A stretch of DNA of 64,000 nt, from the NCBI GenBank assembly GCA_024500155.1, contig CM044862.1, positions 46,634,001 through 46,698,000 on the forward strand, read 5' to 3'. The notes beneath the pieces were generated by a model. The model saw nothing but the letters and a program-made list of their open reading frames with translations, was not told the DNA's origin and made no database searches. This stretch comes from Chenopodium formosanum. Taxonomy: Eukaryota > Streptophyta > Magnoliopsida > Caryophyllales > Amaranthaceae. The translations under genes were made by a program, and so were the position numbers. Positions 57,905 through 64,000 of this stretch are shown here, piece after piece. How positions within the stretch are numbered: position 1 is the stretch's first letter; each line of letters opens with the position of its first letter.

Positions 57905-60276
57905 TGATCGCGGGTAAGAGTAGGTCGTTGGGACTACTAACCCTTACCAAATTAGAAATTTATAATACCTAAACCTACACTAAACTAGTTACTGGCCAGT
58001 AAAGGGTCGAACCCAAAAGGACTATATGTATTAATTTGTGCTAACTAGACTACTAGAAAAGGTCATGAGATTGAGAGAGGTTAAACTAAACACAACTAAG
58101 AACAAACACATAAAACTAGGGAAAGTGGAATCCAATCACATCAATGCATTAAACAACATCAAACAAATAGATGAAATTGACTTTGATTAGGAACATCAAC
58201 ACATTTAACTCACTCTCGCACAATTAAGCATGTTAATTATCCTACTAAACTAATTCACTCTCGTGCAACTAGCCTAGCAAAGGTATGGAAGAATTTAGGG
58301 CTCTCAACCAACTCACACTCGCACAATTGATTGAAAGCACAATTAAAAGCATAGAATCGATCAGCTAGAAAGATTCTAATCCATAAAAGCATCATCCATA
58401 CACAATAATCAAGAAACAATTTCATACTAATCACAATCAATCATTCAATTCATTGATATAACCTTCATCCAATTCCCTAGAACAAGACCTAAGCTAACAT
58501 AATGAAGATAGACATGGAAAACAAGGTAAAATAAGAATAAAAACTAGATTAAACAAACAAACTAATTAATCTACTCAAATCAACAAAACTAAGAATAATG
58601 CAAAGAAATAAAGATGTGATAAAGTTAGAAGATGCATATTGAATAGATGAGAAGAAGTTCAACAAAGTTGCTTCTTCAACCTCTCAAAAACCCCATGGAA
58701 ATCCTAGCTTTCTCTCTCTACACTACTCCTAAACTAGAGAGGGAAAATCCTAATCTAACCCTAAGAGAGAGAAAATATAGGCTAAACTAATCTAATCTAT
58801 CTAAAATAAAATGTTAAATGAATGTTCTTAGAAAATAACCCCAAAGGGGTATTTATAATACAAGTTCAATAAAAATAAAATAAAATAAATTTAAAAGAAA
58901 TATAACTAAATAAAACAATTAAAATAACTAAACTAAAAAAAAAAAAAAAAAAAAAAAGACTACAATAAAATAAAATAAAAGAAAAGGAAAAGGAAAAGAA
59001 ACCCCAAAATTCCCACAATTCCCACCAAACCCCAAAATTATCAGACCCCCCAATTCCCCTTTCATCCTCAATTCCATTACCAAGAAGCCGCATGCAACTT
59101 TACCCTTCATTGAAAATCTTCATCAAGCAAAACTAAATCGCGAACGTCCAATTTTCATTAAAATCACGTGAAAAGCTCGTGATTGACCCACATTTGCGCG
59201 CCCGCACAGTAGTCGCACACAGGTCGCGCAAAGCTACTGCTTTAACTCAATTTTGGACTCCAATTTGTGCGCTTTTTGACAGGGCTGCACGACCGCGAAT
59301 TGGCTGCTCTGTGAGTTTGGGTGTTGTGCAAATTGTGTGGCTTAATTGATGAGTGATTGGGTTGGAGTTTGGTGGTCGATTGCGGGTGAAGGACTGGTGG
59401 TTGTTACGGGGGGTGATTGGTGGTTCAGGTGGCTGTTGTTATTGCGTGAAGTGAGGGAGCAGGGGGCTGGTTGTTGCGGTGGTGTGGGTGTTGGTTGATA
59501 CGGGTTTTGGTGGACGGTGGTTTGGGTGGCTGAGATTGGTGGTTGATTGGAGGTGCGGTTTATCAGCAGGGGAGCTACTCTGGTGATTGTTTGGTGTGTG
59601 GAAGTGGTGGAGCAGGTTGTTTGGTGGTTGTTGCTGGCGGATTGGTTGCTGGAGGTGGATTAAATAGGGGGGAATGTAGCGGGGTGTTGGTGGTTCAGGT
59701 GGTTGTTGTTGGTAATTGGTGGTGATGTGCGTGATTGTGGATTGGTGGTGGGTTGGTGAGGCTGGTTTGGTTGGTTGATGTGGTTTGGGTGGCTGCTGTG
59801 GCAGTTTGTGTTGGTGTTGTTGGGGGAAAGCAGTGGTGGAGCTTGGTTCAATTTTGTGCCTCGAACGTCGGACCTTGAACCCGATCGACCAAGGACCCGA
59901 AAAATCTTACAACCAAAAACAACACGAGGGGATTTTTAAAAGATAAAATAAAAATAAAGTAAAATAATATAAATAAAGTAAAATAAAATAAAATGCTAAA
60001 ACTAAATAAATAATGAAATTAAATGAAATAACATAAAATAAAGAAAACAAACTAGAAACTAAAAGAAAAATAAATAAAAAGAGAGAAACTAGGAAGGAAT
60101 TAATAAAACTAAGTTGATCTAAATTAAAATAAAACTATAAAATATTCAAATAAAAAGATAAAAGATGAGAATAAGCAAAATAATAGAAATAAAGGATAAA
60201 ATGAGCTTAGTTATTGAAATAAGCCGGAAAAGTATTCAATAAACACCCCTAAAAGTGACATAAAAGTCACTTATCA
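57905..60276 (-). repeat. 3' LTR of the minus-strand Athila derivative
   Basis: On the minus strand it starts TGATAAGTGACTTTTATG and ends TTACCCGCGATCA. TATAAATA lies at 58850-58857 (minus). The GGTG-rich plus-strand zone 59330-59850 corresponds to the C/A-rich zone of the 21391 LTRs. Confidence 0.9.
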
Positions 60277-61286
60277 AACTCCCCCAAGCTAATCTTTTGC
60301 TCGTCCTCTATCAAATTAACATGAAACACGGGAGAAGGAGAGTGATTTATTCAAGCAAATCTAAGACACTAAAGGAGACAAGAATGTACACTAACTCACT
60401 TTCGTAGGAATCACGGTCCATTTTAGCAACTAAAGACAAGCCCTTTAAACCCCTAGATCGCCCTAGAGGACGAGTGTGCTCTCGTGAGGGTGTCCTAAGA
60501 GTTTAACCCATAACTCTAAACAAAAATCAAGGCAAGGCAACAAAAAGAAAAGAAAAAGAAACATAAAAAGAGAAAGAAAACACAAATTCATGTTTGGACA
60601 AGAGATAGGAACAAGCACCAATGAATGCAAACCTTTCTAAATAGACAAATGTATGCACGTTCCAAGATGTCAATGGTTGATTGAAACATAACATATGCTA
60701 AGCATAGAGAACTAATGGGGACACAATCCACCCTAGCCCCAACCAATCGGGCTGCGTTCTCTCCACTAGGTTCAAAGCAACCCTTAAGCTAGCTTCTCAT
60801 TATTCCACGAAGGAACTGGAAAAAGATAAAGAAATGAAAAACTTTGAGAAGGTAATCCCGACATCTCAACTATGCATACTCTCTCCATAGGTTTGAAGTC
60901 TATCTTTCTCCACCGTTCTTTGACCTAACCCCACTAAATTCTAAGGGTCTTTTATTGGGTTGTAACGTAAGGCTAAGGGTTAAGGCAGGGGAAAAATTTG
61001 AAAACTTTTGTGACATTTCCTAAGTGAAGCAAAAGAGTGGCCTACTCTCAAAAACAAACTCAAGAAGTCACAAAATATCAAACAAAAATACCAATAATTC
61101 CATCTACCCCAAGCTTATTCAACACTAACACAATATATACCAAAAACGAAGTAACGCTCCCCCCCCCCCCCCCCCAAGCTTGAACAAAGCATTGTCCTCA
61201 ATGCTTAAACTAGGGAAGAAAACTAAACCAAACTAAAATATTTTTGTGTGTGTATTTTTTTTTTATAAGATCTTATTTGATGTCAT

Positions 61287-61317
<31 letters not shown>

Positions 61318-62537
61318 ACTATGGACGGCTTTTTCTTGTAACTTCATTTGATTTTCTTGAATTGCATTTTTCTTCTCAAACTTTTTTGCATTTTCTTTTC
61401 AAGCTCAACTTTCAATACCTTACTTAAACCAATTCACAAAATGTCTTGTTAAATTTCAACACTCTCAAAACTCAAACCTCACATGCCAATGCTTCACTAA
61501 CTAAAAGGGTTGGTAAACATAGGCCATTAGGTTTGTAACGCGGTTTAAACAAGAGCGGGAAACATTAGGCTCAAATTGGTTAATAAGTAGGTCGATGCAA
61601 AAAACCAAATTTGTAACAAAATAAAAAAAGATAAAGAAAAATGAGAAAAGGTGCCCTTTTCCTCCCCTAGAGTGGCTCGGTCACGATCTTGGGAGCTAGA
61701 GGTCAAAACAAGGATTAAGACATGCATAGTCAAGGATCCTAAATAGCCGCCCAAAAAGGTGATGAAGGCTAGAACAAATGAAGCTCACAAGGGATTATAA
61801 CCAAACAAATACCAACCAAGGGTTTCAAATCCACTATAGAGAGCAACTCCATCTTACCACATTCCCGTGAACTAAGGCTTCATGGACCCCTAAAAGTTCT
61901 TAACCCGACTACCTTAGCATATAGTATCCTAGAGTCAACCAATAACACTCTCAAACCGTGCATACATTTACCACTTAGGAAGAAAAACATTCAAGGATTC
62001 AAGTCCCAAAACAAATTGTCCAAAATAAGAACAAACAAAACCCTTTTTGCCAAAATTACCTTAAAAGTAAACAAAAATCTTTTTGGATTTTTCAAAATAA
62101 AAGAAAAGAAATGGAAATGCATATACTCAAGTGCACGGCATAAATGAATCAACATCCCACCAAACATGATAGAATACCCACCCCTAAGCTTGAGTGAGAT
62201 AATACACTCAAATATAAACCAAATAATCCATGGGAGGGGAAAAAAAAAGAAATCAATCCAACAAACCAACACAAGTCCAACGAGTCACCAACAATTAGAG
62301 AAAGAGCTAGGAAAGATATTACCAGATATTGGTGGGTGTAATTACCCGCAAATGAACCAATATAACCTTTCAAAGCCGATTTCCTCTTGAATTGAATCTC
62401 GATTTCCTTATGCTAGCAAAAATAGCCATCAAACTTCCTTGATTCTTGATCCAAACCAACAAGGGGCACACAAACATTTCCATGAGAGAAAATCTAATCT
62501 AAATAGAAAATAAAATGAAAGCAATAAAAATCTCGGG
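60277..62537 (-). other. PPT and 3' UTR of the minus-strand Athila derivative
   Basis: A reversed PPT, AACTCCCCCAAGCT (60277-60290), is preceded in element sense by GACGAGCAAAAG. A C15-type tract at 61159-61174 is the reverse of the G tract at 27057 in the 21391 element. The GGACGGC motif (near 61323) recurs. No gene is supported. Confidence 0.55.
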
Positions 62538-64000
62538 TTACTTCCCGAGAAAGGCTTGTTTAACGTCCAAGCGAGACCGCTTTAGTAAATAAATTGCAAC
62601 GAACGCAAGAACTTATCAAATGCACTACTACACATTTCATAGGATGACAAGTAGGCAAATGAAGGAAGGAGGACGTGAAACAAGATTATTGCATGTAAGT
62701 GAGGAGGAAGATGCCAAAAGAAAGAAGAAAATCAAGAAAATAAGAAGAGAAAGAAGAAGAAAAATAAGGCAAACTCTCCTCAAAATATTTTTGGGTGGCA
62801 CAATCACCCATTTCCTCAATAAAAGGAGGATGAAAAGGAAAAGTCTCATCAAACAAGAGAGGGTCCTCAATAGGCTCTTTGACAAAAGAAGGGAGGAACA
62901 TGGGATAGTAGGTGATGTGGTCAATTTCCATGAGAAAGGGACACGAGGAAGGGGAGGAGAAACAATGGTCTCAAAAAGCCTCACATCACCAATGAAGGCA
63001 TGAAAATCAATCATAGAATCCTCAAAAGAACACTTATGACTCACATCTCCCTCAAACAAAAACTCTCCAATAGAAACAACCTCATCCTCCTCTCTATCAC
63101 AACTATGAACAACAACTCCCTCAAGGTCCTAAAAGCCTAGAGTCTTTAAACCATGCATGAAAGGATAAAGGTTTCTCTCAAACTCACCCCTTTCCCATGA
63201 AGCATTGCCACTGAACTCTCTCAAAAGGCTATAATGTTTTGTTACACCTTCAATGAACATACTAGCCATAACCTCAAATGTGTCCAAAGACTCATGGATA
63301 GAAGGGTCACAAACATGCAAGGTGGACTCATCAAGATGGGGAAGGGGGTTGGAATCCTCAAAATCGACATTTTCTTCATTCACAACTCCTCCACCACCAC
63401 TCAAGGGACTCTCAATCTCTGTTGATTGCTCAAATTCTTCATCATCATCCTCATGAAATCCCTCATTTAAACATGAAGATGGCTCACTCACATCCTCACC
63501 AAGGGAAGCTCTCAAAGGGGGTGAATAAGGGGAAGGATGGCAAACAAGCCCAAATGGGGAATGAAAAGGATCAAAATCCTCAAAAATCCTGTCATCACAA
63601 GACAATCTCCCCTCAACTTCACACCCTTGCCCTACATCATCCTCAACAACACTCTCACACTCCAAGTGAGGTGCCTAACGTCCATCTAAATCAAACATAG
63701 CACTCATCACTTGGGCAAGCCTCACTTCTCTCAATTTTTGTTCCTCTTGAAGCTCTTGGAGTTGTTGGGTGAGATATTACATTTGAGAGAGAATTTGGGC
63801 ATCAATGTTATTGGGTTAAGGTTCACGATCAAGGTCAAATTGCACATCATCAAGATTAGCACAAACTTCATCAAAATGAGCATAAGGGGGAAAGGTGTCA
63901 ATTTGCATACTTGGATCATCACAAGGCACATAAGAAGTATCAAGAGAATTCATGCAAAAATCAAAAGAATCTTGGCATTGAGAATCAAAACAAGAAACAT
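62538..64000 (-). pseudogene. Gag-derived ORF (partial) and acidic ORF, minus-strand copy
   Basis: From 64000 downwards the gag-derived ORF lacks its start, which is outside the window. It keeps CAA where the 21391 copy has a TAA. The acidic ORF reads ECESVVEDDVGQGCEVEGR, NEENVDFEDSNPLPHLDES, DTFEVMASMF and FMHGLKTLGF. It is then broken near 63130 and by a frameshift near 62920, continues with DHITYYPMFLPSFVKEPIED, and ends DVKQAFLGK before TAA at 62538-62540. The blocks conserved with the other two copies are the same ones. Confidence 0.62.

Larger units (their letters stand above)
57905..64000 (-). mobile_element. Athila derivative on the minus strand, 5' end beyond the window
   Basis: The reverse complement matches the 21391-30414 element: 3' LTR (57905-60276), PPT (60277-60290), 3' UTR, and the acidic and gag-derived ORFs. 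The window ends at the position equivalent to 24177 of that element. The LTR has a different U3 middle (59160-59900) from its relative. Confidence 0.9.

Overview
This window looks like heterochromatic DNA from a flowering plant. It is AT-rich and non-coding by host-gene standards, and it is built almost entirely of nested Ty3/gypsy LTR retrotransposons (Tat/Ogre-like and Athila-like), with a Helitron relic, two CACTA-type DNA transposons and a Stowaway-like MITE. I found no intact host gene, tRNA, rRNA or CRISPR array. Species cannot be fixed from the sequence.

Layout. (1) 1-828, 9964-13283 and 34957-35090 are the 3' part of a Tat-type host element: an antisense plant mobile domain (PMD) ORF, a long 3' UTR, a polypurine tract (PPT) and a 3' LTR. 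(2) Into its 3' UTR a complete element with no gag or pol inserted (829-9958, TSD CACCC, about 2.15 kb LTRs, Ogre-type PBS, a 35-45 bp tandem repeat array before the PPT). (3) Into its 3' LTR a pol-less Athila-like element inserted (13284-34951, TSD ATTAT). It carries gag ends, a protease with a DLGAS motif and a degraded third ORF, and a CACTA-like remnant (15171-16742) sits where the gag core should be. (4) Into that third ORF a second complete Athila derivative inserted (21391-30414, TSD TGATC).

(5) 35091-46576 is a broken Helitron on the minus strand: an RPA1-like gene (35130-35899) and a PIF1-type helicase (38020-38933 and 46172-46576). The helicase is split by a third Athila derivative (38934-46171), which unusually ends in a second PBS plus leader. 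(6) 46577-57268 is a truncated Tat-type gag-pol element with many stops. A 5.1-kb CACTA transposon (47127-52207, TSD AGT) sits in its leader and carries captured exons of a TRM5-type tRNA methyltransferase. (7) 57286-57894 is a probable minus-strand LTR. 57905-64000 is the 3' LTR and internal part of a minus-strand Athila derivative of the same family as (4), running off the window.

How the parts relate. Three Athila derivatives (21391-30414, 38934-46171, 57905-64000) lack protease, RT, RNase H and integrase but share two otherwise unrecognised ORFs. The first starts with a piece resembling the C-terminal half of Athila gag. The second is a long acidic ORF whose last residues resemble the tail of Athila pol. 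They would need enzymes from autonomous relatives. This shared coding region is the best candidate here for an undescribed system. Coding remains carry many stops and frameshifts, so most copies are dead.
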